Shown here: one piece after another, positions 56,360-64,000 of the stretch
Position numbering within the stretch: position 1 is the first letter of the stretch
How the letters are laid out: each line of letters opens with the position of its first letter
Translations under genes and position numbers: made by a program
Notes under the pieces: model-generated
Database searches by the model: none
Told to the model about the DNA's origin: nothing
What the model saw: the letters and a program-made list of their open reading frames with translations, nothing else
Assembly: GCA_900769445.1 (NCBI GenBank)
Contig: CAAGGR010000129.1
Coordinates: forward strand, 6,465 to 70,464
Source: an uncultured Alistipes sp.
GTDB lineage: Bacteria; Bacteroidota; Bacteroidia; Bacteroidales; Rikenellaceae
Reading direction: 5' to 3'
Length of the DNA: 64,000 bases

Positions 56360-58222
56360 CTACTTCTTACTTTTACGTTTAGCATCGTAATTTTGCTGCT
56401 GCCTATCGTAGTTTGGAGCGTAGTTAGGCTTGAAGTTCAAGACCTCCTCCACCATCCTTGGACGCATAATAGTATCGGTAAGATACAACTCCTCGATAAG
56501 CGAGGCTATAGGCAACGCTATGGAGGCACCAAAACCACCATGCTCAACATATACCGAGATAGCTATCTTTGGATTATCTTTAGGAGCAAACGATAGGAAA
56601 GTAGAGTGGTCTGCGCCTCTCGAGTTCTCGGCAGTACCAGTCTTACCACAGACATCCCAACCCTCAAGACGCGCCTTACCCGACGTTCCAGCCACATTTA
56701 CACCTCGCCACATACCCTCGACAATAGGCACAAAATTAATAGAGTCAACCATAGTATAGTGGCGTTCGTAGTACTTTCTATCAAGCGAATCACGACCCTC
56801 AACGTGCTTGATAATATGCGGAATATAGTAGTAGCCTCGGTTAGCTACAATAGCTGCCAAGTTTGCCATCTGCAATGGCGTACAGCCCAACTCTCCCTGA
56901 CCAATGGCGCACGACAATACCGAACCCCAGTTCCAACTATTGTTATAAGCCTTATCGTAGAACTCTGGCGTAGGCACAAAGCCCTTGCCCTCGCCATAGA
57001 GGTCTGTACCCAATTGGCGACCAAAGCCAAAGCTATAGACATACTCGTTCCAGACGCGCACACCCTCTTTCACAGAGCCATACTTCTTGTTGGTAATCAT
57101 ATCCTTGAAGACATAACAGAAGTAGGCATTACATGAGTGTGCCACAGCATCGCGCAAATTGAGCGGAGATGTATGCGCATGGCACGCCATTTTACGCTTA
57201 CCATATGTAAAGCCCATATCACATGGATACTTCTGCGTAGGGCGCAACACACCCTCCTGCAAACCGATAAGACCCTGCACCAACTTAAAGGTTGAACCCG
57301 GCAGATACTTAGCCTTAACAGCACGGTTAAACTGTGGTTGACGCTGGTTGTGGAGCATCGCAGCGTAATTATTATTACGGTTACGACCCACCATCAAATC
57401 GGGGTTATAGCTCGGCGAAGAGACCATAGCAAGAATCTCTCCCGTAGATGGCTCGATAGCCACTAACGCACCAATCTTACCCTCCATCAACTCCTCAGCA
57501 AACTCCTGCAAGCGAGCATCGATAGTCGATGTAAGCTGCGCGCCCTTAACCGGAAGAATGTCATCGTAGCCATCCTTATATGAACCCTGCACAGCTCCGT
57601 GAGAGTCATATATACGGTAGCTAATACCCTTCTCGCCACGCAACACCGTCTCGTATGCCGACTCCACACCGCCGACACCGATATAATCTCCCACATCGTA
57701 GTAGTCCCACCTATCCACTTGGTCGCGCGTAACCTCACTCACATAACCCAGCAGGTTGCCACCAATCTTTCGCGGATACTCCCTGGCCGTACGGAAACGC
57801 GTGTGGAAACCAACGAAATTACCCTCATCTAACAACAACTTGTTCTCCTGCGAAAGGTAGTCAGTAACAAGTATTGAAGCACGAGGACTCTGGCGAGCCT
57901 TCTTCAGCTGCTTCTCCAAATACTCAGGTGTGATATCAAGAATAGATGCCAAACGCAACGTATCAAAGCCCTCCTTAGGCAACTGACGATGCACCACCAT
58001 AACATCGTAGCATACACGACTCTTGACAAGATACTCGCCTCTACGGTCCAGCACCTCGCCACGCATCGGATACTCTATCTCCGTACGCACAATATTGTTC
58101 GTAGCCTTTGCATCATACTCATCAGAGAGTATCTGCATGGCAAACAGACGGATAAGTATGACAGCGCCCACAGCAAGCACTATCATACGCAATATCCTAT
58201 ATCTTACATACCCTCTGTCCAT
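56360..58222 (-). CDS. mrdA: Penicillin-binding protein 2 (elongasome transpeptidase)
   Basis: A 620-aa class B PBP. N-terminal helix (about 10-30), dimerisation domain with EYPMRGEVLDRRGEYLVK, the transpeptidase domain with SxxK in LPGSTFKLVQGL, SxN in AHSCNAY and KTG in VCGKTGTAEN. Crosslinks new side-wall peptidoglycan with RodA. It overlaps the mreD stop by one base. Confidence 0.97.
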   Translation of the reverse strand: MDRGYVRYRILRMIVLAVGAVILIRLFAMQILSDEYDAKATNNIVRTEIEYPMRGEVLDRRGEYLVKSRVCYDVMVVHRQLPKEGFDTLRLASILDITPEYLEKQLKKARQSPRASILVTDYLSQENKLLLDEGNFVGFHTRFRTAREYPRKIGGNLLGYVSEVTRDQVDRWDYYDVGDYIGVGGVESAYETVLRGEKGISYRIYDSHGAVQGSYKDGYDDILPVKGAQLTSTIDARLQEFAEELMEGKIGALVAIEPSTGEILAMVSSPSYNPDLMVGRNRNNNYAAMLHNQRQPQFNRAVKAKYLPGSTFKLVQGLIGLQEGVLRPTQKYPCDMGFTYGKRKMACHAHTSPLNLRDAVAHSCNAYFCYVFKDMITNKKYGSVKEGVRVWNEYVYSFGFGRQLGTDLYGEGKGFVPTPEFYDKAYNNSWNWGSVLSCAIGQGELGCTPLQMANLAAIVANRGYYYIPHIIKHVEGRDSLDRKYYERHYTMVDSINFVPIVEGMWRGVNVAGTSGKARLEGWDVCGKTGTAENSRGADHSTFLSFAPKDNPKIAISVYVEHGGFGASIALPIASLIEELYLTDTIMRPRMVEEVLNFKPNYAPNYDRQQQNYDAKRKSKK

Positions 58223-58734
58223 TATCTAACAACCCTCTTTAGGAATAAGCGAACAATTGGCAACGCCAAAACTACAGATAGTATCGTGCTACATATTATC
58301 GTTACAATAAGCTGCATAGTACCTACCGACGACAATGCCTCCAACAGGAAGAACATAGCATTGTATATTAGCAACATAGCACTCACATATATCATCACCT
58401 GGCGCAGTGGCATACGCGAGAGTAGCGATGTCTGGTCGCCAGCCTCAACACTACGACGTGTGGTAAGAAATAGTATCCAGCTACGTATCACAGCCACTGG
58501 AAGCAGGGTCGAAGTATACAAACCCGCGCCACCCAACGACATATCCATAACAACACCCAAACCCAAAGCCGCCAATATGACCCATATAGGTCGTCTCTCA
58601 AATGGCAACAACAAGATTACAAGTGGGAAGATCATTGGTCGCAACCAAACAGCCATTGAAATCTCGTCAAGAATAAATATCTGGACAAAGAGCAATGCGA
58701 GTGTCAACCAGAAATATAGTATGCTCTTAAACAT
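58222..58734 (-). CDS. mreD: Rod shape-determining protein MreD
   Basis: A 170-aa membrane protein with five to six predicted helices (LTLALLFVQIFILDEI, FPLVILLLPFERR). Sequence conservation is low, as usual for MreD; identification rests on size, topology and place between mreC and PBP2. Confidence 0.85.
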   Translation of the reverse strand: MFKSILYFWLTLALLFVQIFILDEISMAVWLRPMIFPLVILLLPFERRPIWVILAALGLGVVMDMSLGGAGLYTSTLLPVAVIRSWILFLTTRRSVEAGDQTSLLSRMPLRQVMIYVSAMLLIYNAMFFLLEALSSVGTMQLIVTIICSTILSVVLALPIVRLFLKRVVR

Positions 58735-58815
58735 CTCAATTCTATACTTTTATCTATTACTTAATTGGTGCATAGCAATCTCCCCAATATAGAGAGCCAC
58801 CCACACAGCACCTCT

Positions 58816-59634
58816 TTACCTCTTATCCCCCACCTGTCGATGAAGCTCCTCAAGTTCTCCGAAGTGGGTATTCTCCACGATAAGTACATTATCCAACATA
58901 CTCATCTTCGCAGCAATAGCTATCGTAGCGCGATATGCCGTCTGGGTATTATTAAGTTCGAACTCCTCGACATGTCCAATCAAGACACCCTCTGGCAGAC
59001 GCTCCGAGCGCACCTCAACAGCCATACCCACATGAGGCTCAGAGTAGACCGAGAGATCCATCGCTTGTACCTTATACTTCGACGAGCCATCCCAGCCGAT
59101 AACACATACATTGCCATTATCTACCAGGCAGCCTCCCGTGTTAAACTTTGTATTTAGCATCGACTGCACGATAGAGTAGTGTTCTGTGCAGGATAGGACA
59201 TAACCCACAAGCTCATTATTGGGGGTTACAACACCCATATCCTTAGCAACGCCATCGAGCGAGCCACGATCGAGGATGATGTGATTCTGTGGGCGATTTG
59301 TTGTCATCGACACCACACGCGCAGCACGATACTTAAAGCGGTGGTCATCACTATCCATCACAACTTCCGTCTCTGTTCGCTCATACTCATCAAGGTTGGC
59401 GCTAAGCTCTGCGATACGCTCGGTAAGGGTACGATTCTCTGCGGTTAGCGAGAAGAAGTGTCCCACCTCCGAGATAGCGCCACTGATAGCAGCGCCCGTA
59501 GCTGTAGTACGCGCAAGTATCTTAGCCTCAGTATATGGCGAGGATGTGGCGTAGGTAAATAGCGCCATACCCTCCAAAAAGAGGAAGATAACAAGCACAT
59601 ATATACGCTTTATAAATTCAAGTAACCTATACAT
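58816..59634 (-). CDS. mreC: Rod shape-determining protein MreC
   Basis: 272 aa. A membrane helix (about 10-30, YVLVIFLFLEGMALF), a coiled-coil (about 55-90, FFSLTAENRTLTERIAELSANLDEYE), then the beta-barrel MreC core with ILDRGSLDGVAKDMGVV and VVTPNNELVGYV. Start set at MYRLLEFIKRIY (59634), because the longer frame runs into the mreB-mreC hairpin. Periplasmic scaffold of the elongasome. Confidence 0.92.
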   Translation of the reverse strand: MYRLLEFIKRIYVLVIFLFLEGMALFTYATSSPYTEAKILARTTATGAAISGAISEVGHFFSLTAENRTLTERIAELSANLDEYERTETEVVMDSDDHRFKYRAARVVSMTTNRPQNHIILDRGSLDGVAKDMGVVTPNNELVGYVLSCTEHYSIVQSMLNTKFNTGGCLVDNGNVCVIGWDGSSKYKVQAMDLSVYSEPHVGMAVEVRSERLPEGVLIGHVEEFELNNTQTAYRATIAIAAKMSMLDNVLIVENTHFGELEELHRQVGDKR

Positions 59635-59648
59635 TCTCCTGTTTAGAA

Positions 59649-59683
59649 AGAGGCTGTCTAACAACCCTATGCCGACAGCCTCT
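59649..59683 (-). terminator. Hairpin between mreB and mreC (terminator or attenuator)
   Basis: On the minus strand AGAGGCTGTC / GACAGCCTCT forms a 10-bp stem with a 15-nt loop, followed by TTTCTAAA. It lies between mreB and mreC, so part of mreB transcription may end here and lower expression of mreC and later genes. Confidence 0.7.
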
Positions 59684-59763
59684 CTATTAAATTTATAATC
59701 TCAAAACCTTTGGAGCGAACAACTTATACATGACATATAACAAGCCCCCCTTCAGGTCGACTG

Positions 59764-60792
59764 CTACTTCTCGCCACCCATTAGGAATGAGAAGTTGCCG
59801 ATATTCTTAAGCGCGATGCAAGTACCACGAGCGATAGCACGAAGTGGATCCTCGGCAATGTGTACTGGCAAGCCCGACTTCTTCGATAGACGCTGGTCAA
59901 GACCCTTGATAAGCGCACCACCACCGGCAAGGTAGATACCATTCTTCACGACATCAGAATACAACTCTGGTGGCATCTCCTCAAGCACCTCCATAAGGGC
60001 ATTGTCGAGCTTCACGAGCGACTTATCGAGAGCGTAAGCAATCTCGCTATAGTTCAAAGTTACAGTCTGTGGCAAGTTAGTTAGCATATTTGAACCTGTG
60101 AAGATATAGTCCTCAGGCTCATTCTCTAACTCTGGCACCGCAGCACCGATAGCACACTTGATATCCTCGGCAGTACGCTCACCGATACGGATGCCGTGCT
60201 GCTGACGGATATAGTTCTGGATATCGTTAGTAAACACATCACCCGCAACGTTGATAGACTTTGAGCATACAATACCACCAAGCGAGATACAAGCAATCTC
60301 CGAAGTACCGCCACCGATATCGATAATAAGGTTACCCTCTGGAGCCTCAACATCGAGACCTGCACCCAAAGCTGCCGCCATAGGCTCGAAGATAAGATAG
60401 ATCTCTCGACCGCCAGCATGCTGAGCAGAGTCGCGCACAGCACGAATCTCAACGTTTGTAGATCCCGAAGGGATACAAATCATCATGCGCAAAGATGGAG
60501 CGAACATACCGCGTGTAGCACCCACCTTCTTAATAAGACCGCGAAGCATAAGCTCCGTAGCCTCGAAGTCGGCGATAACACCATCCTTCAAAGGACGAAT
60601 AGTGCGGATGTTAGAGTGCGTCTTACCATCCATAAGACGAGCCTTATGACCAATAGCCATCAAATCTCCCGTCTTGATACTTAGAGCCACGATAGATGGC
60701 TCGTCAACAACAACCTTTCCGTTGTGCATAATCAGTGTATTGGCTGTACCGAGGTCAATTGCCAACTCCTGATAGAGCGAAAATATTCCCAT
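59764..60792 (-). CDS. mreB: Rod shape-determining protein MreB
   Basis: A 342-aa actin homologue that guides side-wall synthesis. ELAIDLGTANTLIM (phosphate 1), MICIPSGSTNVEIRAV, EPMAAALGAGLD, LIIDIGGGTSEIA (phosphate 2), GIYLAGGGALIKGLDQ and AIARGTCIAL. First gene of mreB-mreC-mreD-PBP2-rodA-surE; own promoter at 60965-60997. Confidence 0.98.
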   Translation of the reverse strand: MGIFSLYQELAIDLGTANTLIMHNGKVVVDEPSIVALSIKTGDLMAIGHKARLMDGKTHSNIRTIRPLKDGVIADFEATELMLRGLIKKVGATRGMFAPSLRMMICIPSGSTNVEIRAVRDSAQHAGGREIYLIFEPMAAALGAGLDVEAPEGNLIIDIGGGTSEIACISLGGIVCSKSINVAGDVFTNDIQNYIRQQHGIRIGERTAEDIKCAIGAAVPELENEPEDYIFTGSNMLTNLPQTVTLNYSEIAYALDKSLVKLDNALMEVLEEMPPELYSDVVKNGIYLAGGGALIKGLDQRLSKKSGLPVHIAEDPLRAIARGTCIALKNIGNFSFLMGGEK

Positions 60793-60964
60793 ATATCTAA
60801 TTTTATTATTTCATCACCCACACTTTAGATCCATAAAACCCCAATTTTTCATCATTAAGGCGTAAGAAAAATGCATCTTGTGCAATTTTTATTACAAAAA
60901 TCTAAACTCATTGTCGTACAACACTTTAGCCCACCATCGACCAAAACATTGCACTACTACTTTG

Positions 60965-60997
60965 CAAAGATAGGAAAAAGATATGGACATTTTGCAA
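60965..60997 (-). promoter_or_regulatory. Predicted promoter of mreB
   Basis: Minus-strand TATCTTTG (60965-60972) with TTG at 60995-60997 (22-nt gap). The leader would be about 165 nt. On the plus strand TAATTTTG at 61019-61026 is a likely -7 box for gpsA. Confidence 0.5.
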
Positions 60998-61043
60998 GAG
61001 TTTTCACATTTTTTTTGTTAATTTTGTGAACAATTTTTAGCTT

Positions 61044-62048
61044 ATGGACACAAAAAAGAGTCCCAAGTGTGCCGTACTGGGTTACGGTAGTTGGGCAACA
61101 GCAATTGTAAAGACGCTTACTATTAACCACCACCACGTAGATTGGTTGGTACTAAATGATGATATTCGTGAGTCGCTACTAACTCGTAGCCGTAACCCTA
61201 AGTACCTCCCTTGGTGCTATATTGATCGCGAGTATTTTACCCCTTCAGCAGACATCAACGAAGTGGTGCGCAATGCCGACATAGTAATCCTTGCTATGCC
61301 ATCGGCCTTCTTCAAGAAGTTCCTTGAGCCTCTAACCGAGAGCCTACAAAATAAGATTGTCGTATCGGCAGTGAAGGGTATCATCCCTGGCGACTACCTC
61401 ACTATCGTTGAGCATATGAATCGCTACTACGACGTGCCTATGCAGAACTTGGCAGTCGTAACAGGCCCTTCGCATGCCGAGGAGGTGGGTCAGTGTCAGC
61501 TATCGTACCTTACCGTAGCATCGGAGGATAGCAATACCGCAGAGACCGTGCGCAATGTTCTTGCTAACGAGTATTTCCGTTGCAGCATCTCGAACGATGT
61601 CCTCGGTGTTGAGGTGGCGGCAATTATGAAGAATGTCTACGCCTTGGCAGTGGGTATCGCTGTAGGTTTGCGCTTTGGCGACAACTTCCTTGCGGTACTT
61701 ATCTCATGCTGTGCTGGCGAGATGCGTCGCTTTATCGACACAGCTGTACCTTTGGAGAATCGAGATATCAACTCGGCAGCCTACATGGGCGACTTGCTCG
61801 TTACCTGCTACTCACCACTTAGCCGCAACCGTCGTCTCGGTACGCTACTTGGTAAGGGTTGTACCGTGAAGAGCGCTCTTAACGAGATGACAATGGTCGC
61901 AGAGGGCTACTACGCTGCGGAGTGTATCCGTCGCAGCTCAATGCGTCGTAATATTGAAATGCCTATTGCAGATATGGTGTGGGAGGTGCTATACAATCAC
62001 GCTTCAGCGCGTGAGGCTATGCAGGCCCTTACACAGATTTTACATTAA
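61044..62048 (+). CDS. gpsA: NAD(P)H-dependent glycerol-3-phosphate dehydrogenase
   Basis: Reduces dihydroxyacetone phosphate to sn-glycerol-3-phosphate for phospholipids. The 334 aa have the Rossmann start CAVLGYGSWATAIVKTL, NPKYLPW, SAVKGIIPGDYLT with the catalytic Lys, VTGPSHAEEV, EVAAIMKNVYALAVGIAVGL and SRNRRLGTLLGKG. One G of the usual GxGxxG is replaced (G-Y-G-S-W-A), as in many GpsA. Followed by pgi after 18 bp. Confidence 0.95.
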   Translation: MDTKKSPKCAVLGYGSWATAIVKTLTINHHHVDWLVLNDDIRESLLTRSRNPKYLPWCYIDREYFTPSADINEVVRNADIVILAMPSAFFKKFLEPLTESLQNKIVVSAVKGIIPGDYLTIVEHMNRYYDVPMQNLAVVTGPSHAEEVGQCQLSYLTVASEDSNTAETVRNVLANEYFRCSISNDVLGVEVAAIMKNVYALAVGIAVGLRFGDNFLAVLISCCAGEMRRFIDTAVPLENRDINSAAYMGDLLVTCYSPLSRNRRLGTLLGKGCTVKSALNEMTMVAEGYYAAECIRRSSMRRNIEMPIADMVWEVLYNHASAREAMQALTQILH

Positions 62049-62066
62049 AAGATTATAGAAGATTAT

Positions 62067-63398
62067 ATGGAGTTAATCAAGTTTAACGCTGCGCATTCGG
62101 GCGTTGCTATCACAGCAGAGATGCAGGCTGAGGCCGCACGTGCTAATGCGCTCCTACACTCTGGCGAGGGTGCGGGCAACGATTTTTTGGGTTGGGTAAA
62201 CCTACCATCATCTATCACAGATGACGAAATTAGAGAGATTAAGAGTGTAGCTGCAAAGCTACGTGAGCGCGCAGAGGTCGTTATCTGTATAGGTATCGGC
62301 GGCTCGTATCTTGGTGCTAAGGCTGTTTTGGAGGCTATGTCAAACTCGTTTGAGAGCCTTAAGAAGCGCCATGACAACCCTACGGTTGTATTTGCTGGCG
62401 AGAATATATCTGAGGACTACACCTACGAGTTGATGGATGCAGTTAAGGATTACTCTATCGCAGCTATCGTAATCTCTAAGTCTGGTACTACTACCGAGCC
62501 AGCTATCGCCTTCCGCCTTATCAAGGCTGAGATTGAGAAGCGCTATGGCAAGGCTGAGGCTGCTGAGCGCATCGTGGCTATCACAGATAAGGCTCGTGGC
62601 GCACTTAAGACTCTCGCAACACAAGAGGGCTACCCTACTTTCGTTATCGAGGATAATGTTGGTGGTCGCTACTCTGTACTATCACCAGTAGGTTTGTTGC
62701 CATTAGCTGTTGCAGGTGTCGACGTAGAGGCTTTCATTGAGGGCGCGCGCGACATGGAGCGTCTTACAAGCGTTGCAACACCTATCGAGCAGAACCCTGC
62801 TGCACAGTACGCTATCGTGCGTAACGAGTTGTATAAGGCAGGCAAGAAGATTGAAATCTTGGGTTCATACGAGCCAAAGTTGCAGTATATCGCTGAGTGG
62901 TGGAAGCAGCTCTATGGCGAGTCTGAGGGTAAGGAGTTGAAGGGCATCTTCCCTGCAAGCGTAACACTCACAGCCGATTTGCACTCTATGGGTCAATATA
63001 TCCAGGAGGGCGAGCGTACATTGTTCGAGACTATTATCTCGGTTAAGAACTCTAAGTATGAGGTTAAGGTAGAGTCTGATGAGGCTAACCTCGACGGTCT
63101 TAACTTCCTTACTGGCAAGCGCCTATCTGAGATTAACAAGATGGCAGAGCTTGGCGTACGCCTTGCACACTTAGACGGTGGCGTTCCAAACCTCGTTATC
63201 GAGATTGAGCGCATCGATGAGCGCACTATCGGCCAGTTGCTCTACTTCTTCGAGAAGGGTTGCGGTATCAGCGGTTACATCCTTGGCGTAAATCCATTTG
63301 ACCAGCCAGGCGTTGAGGCATACAAGAAGAATATGTTTGCTTTACTCGACAAACCAGGCTACGAGGAGGAGTCAAAGAAGATTAAGGCAAGACTATAA
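62067..63398 (+). CDS. pgi: Glucose-6-phosphate isomerase
   Basis: Interconverts glucose-6-phosphate and fructose-6-phosphate. 443 aa, the short bacterial type. [53 protein letters not shown] and the late [16 protein letters not shown] are diagnostic. Second gene after gpsA; terminator at 63435-63477. Confidence 0.97.
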   Translation: MELIKFNAAHSGVAITAEMQAEAARANALLHSGEGAGNDFLGWVNLPSSITDDEIREIKSVAAKLRERAEVVICIGIGGSYLGAKAVLEAMSNSFESLKKRHDNPTVVFAGENISEDYTYELMDAVKDYSIAAIVISKSGTTTEPAIAFRLIKAEIEKRYGKAEAAERIVAITDKARGALKTLATQEGYPTFVIEDNVGGRYSVLSPVGLLPLAVAGVDVEAFIEGARDMERLTSVATPIEQNPAAQYAIVRNELYKAGKKIEILGSYEPKLQYIAEWWKQLYGESEGKELKGIFPASVTLTADLHSMGQYIQEGERTLFETIISVKNSKYEVKVESDEANLDGLNFLTGKRLSEINKMAELGVRLAHLDGGVPNLVIEIERIDERTIGQLLYFFEKGCGISGYILGVNPFDQPGVEAYKKNMFALLDKPGYEEESKKIKARL

Positions 63399-63434
63399 TT
63401 AATTAGTAATTAGTAGAGAGTAATTACTAATTAT
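63399..63434. repeat. Family C AT-rich repeat, copy 4
   Basis: TAATTAGTAATTAGTAGAGA then GTAATTACTAATTAT, starting right at the pgi stop. Matches the copy after cca over AGTAATTAGTAGAGAGTAAT. No family B or A element follows here; rnpB takes that place. Confidence 0.6.
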
Positions 63435-63477
63435 AAAATAACAGGGTGTTTCCGCAATGGAAACACCCTGTTATTTT
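63435..63477. terminator. Bidirectional terminator between pgi and rnpB
   Basis: A 19-bp stem: AAAATAACAGGGTGTTTCC (63435-63453) pairs with its reverse complement (63459-63477), with a 5-nt loop. A/T-rich ends give U tracts both ways, so it can stop pgi and rnpB transcripts. Confidence 0.9.
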
Positions 63478-63478
63478 A

Positions 63479-63872
63479 TGCATCTGCTATAAGCCGAGTT
63501 CTGTACCTCTTGCGAGGCCTCTATCATTTATCTACGACTGTGGTCGCCCACAGCCTCTAGCAACCTACCCCCCGACATTGGACGAGCAACCCTTAATTGT
63601 CGGTATACACGGTCTTGCAACCCGTAAGACGTACTGCCAGACGACATTGCTGCCGCTGCGGTGGGCTCTTACCCCGCCTTTTCACCCTTACCCGAAACAA
63701 GCCGAAAAGAAAAAGAAATTCATCACTCCCCTCCCCCTTGAACTCGCCCCTGGCGGTTATTTTCTGTTACGCTACTACACCCTCACGGACATCGAGCCGT
63801 TAACTCGTACGGCGCTCTGTGTTGCTCGGACTTTCCTCTCCCCTTGCGGGCAGCGATAGAGCGTACTTGCAA
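63479..63872 (-). ncRNA. rnpB: RNase P RNA, bacterial class A
   Basis: The catalytic RNA that trims tRNA 5' ends. Read on the minus strand it contains GAGGAAAGTCCGAGCAACAC near the 5' end (63820-63839) and ACAGAACTCGGCTTAT near the 3' end (63489-63504), the universal conserved pair. The end segments TGCA...GCTCTA and TAGC...TGCA can pair as P1. The ends are set by that pairing and may be off by a few bases. The 5' end lies only about 4 bp from the recJ stop. Confidence 0.93.
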
Positions 63873-63875
63873 ATG

Positions 63876-64000
63876 TTATAATGTTCGCTTTATATCCTTT
63901 ATACGCAACTGCGTACTAACGGTACCGCGATAATGGTTCTCAACCACTTGATAACACACATCGACCTGACGGCCCGAGCGAATCCACTCGTAGTGTGTCG
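63876..64000 (-). CDS. recJ: Single-stranded-DNA exonuclease RecJ, C-terminal end (partial)
   Basis: 41 codons at the window edge, read from minus strand. The residues GRQVDVCYQVVENHYRGTVS followed by TQLRIKDIK match the C-terminal OB-like segment of RecJ in Bacteroidetes. Stop TAA at 63876-63878. The short span makes this a likely rather than certain call. The gene body lies outside the window. Confidence 0.7.
   Translation of the reverse strand, partial: THYEWIRSGRQVDVCYQVVENHYRGTVSTQLRIKDIKRTL

Noticed and set aside
63446..63859. 137-aa plus-strand frame
   Set aside because: It is the antisense of RNase P RNA, whose conserved ends are clear.

Overview
The window looks like chromosome from a gut-type Bacteroidales bacterium, and Alistipes/Rikenellaceae is my best guess. 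Signs are the Bacteroidetes -7 promoter box TAnnTTTG (often with a TTG about 20 nt upstream), the Na+-pumping NQR operon, many lipoproteins with BACON or fimbrillin-like domains, the nadK-uppS-bamA-skp-skp order and the mreBCD-PBP2-rodA cluster. No tRNA, rRNA or CRISPR array was seen. The species call is inference.

Layout. 1-0.84 kb: 3' part of ATP-type pckA. 1.3-6.2 kb: a lipoprotein whose C-terminal nuclease domain is cut off by one in-frame TGA, a 50-aa peptide gene and a CE1-type esterase. 6.4-7.8 kb: phosphodiesterase and an alpha/beta hydrolase. 8.1-15.4 kb: gap, a DUF4834-like gene, then the outer-membrane biogenesis operon nadK-uppS-bamA-skp-skp. 15.6-17.7 kb: pdxJ-cca. 18.1-23.2 kb: two NagB-type deaminase genes (one fused to a PIG-L deacetylase) and a POT peptide transporter. 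23.4-26.5 kb: glycan branching enzyme plus a YkuD/LysM protein. 26.5-29.3 kb: a segment bounded by inverted repeats, carrying a leucine-rich-repeat lipoprotein and a second small peptide gene. 29.5-35.2 kb: nqrABCDEF. 35.5-45.3 kb: outer-membrane and lipoprotein genes, a TatD/TcdA/dehydrogenase/PagL-like group and a DUF5723-like barrel. 45.5-47.2 kb: rplS and a BACON lipoprotein. 47.4-52.4 kb: LuxE-like acyl-protein synthetase, LicD-GT2 fusion, a third small peptide gene and a frameshifted IdeS-like (C66) protease lipoprotein. 52.5-60.8 kb: NarL-type two-component pair, surE, rodA, PBP2, mreD, mreC, mreB. 61-64 kb: gpsA, pgi, rnpB and the 3' end of recJ.

Two themes stand out. First, three unlinked loci share one architecture: a 47-50 aa peptide with an ungapped 20-residue conserved block (invariant Y1, A3, P4, V13, E14, G16, F17, S20) lies 14-27 bp upstream of a lipoprotein with a Cys-Gln lipobox end and a fimbrillin-like N-terminus. 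The C-terminal payload differs each time: nuclease, leucine-rich repeats, IgG-protease-like domain. Two of the three payloads are detached by a single-base lesion.

Second, the gaps downstream of minus-strand genes are filled with families of long inverted repeats whose arms co-vary. Family A (AATTTCTTGT...ACAAGAAATT, about 130 bp, eight copies) often supplies the TAA stop codon of the minus-strand gene. It is usually preceded by purine/pyrimidine hairpins (family B) and a short AT-rich sequence (family C) that abuts plus-strand stop codons.
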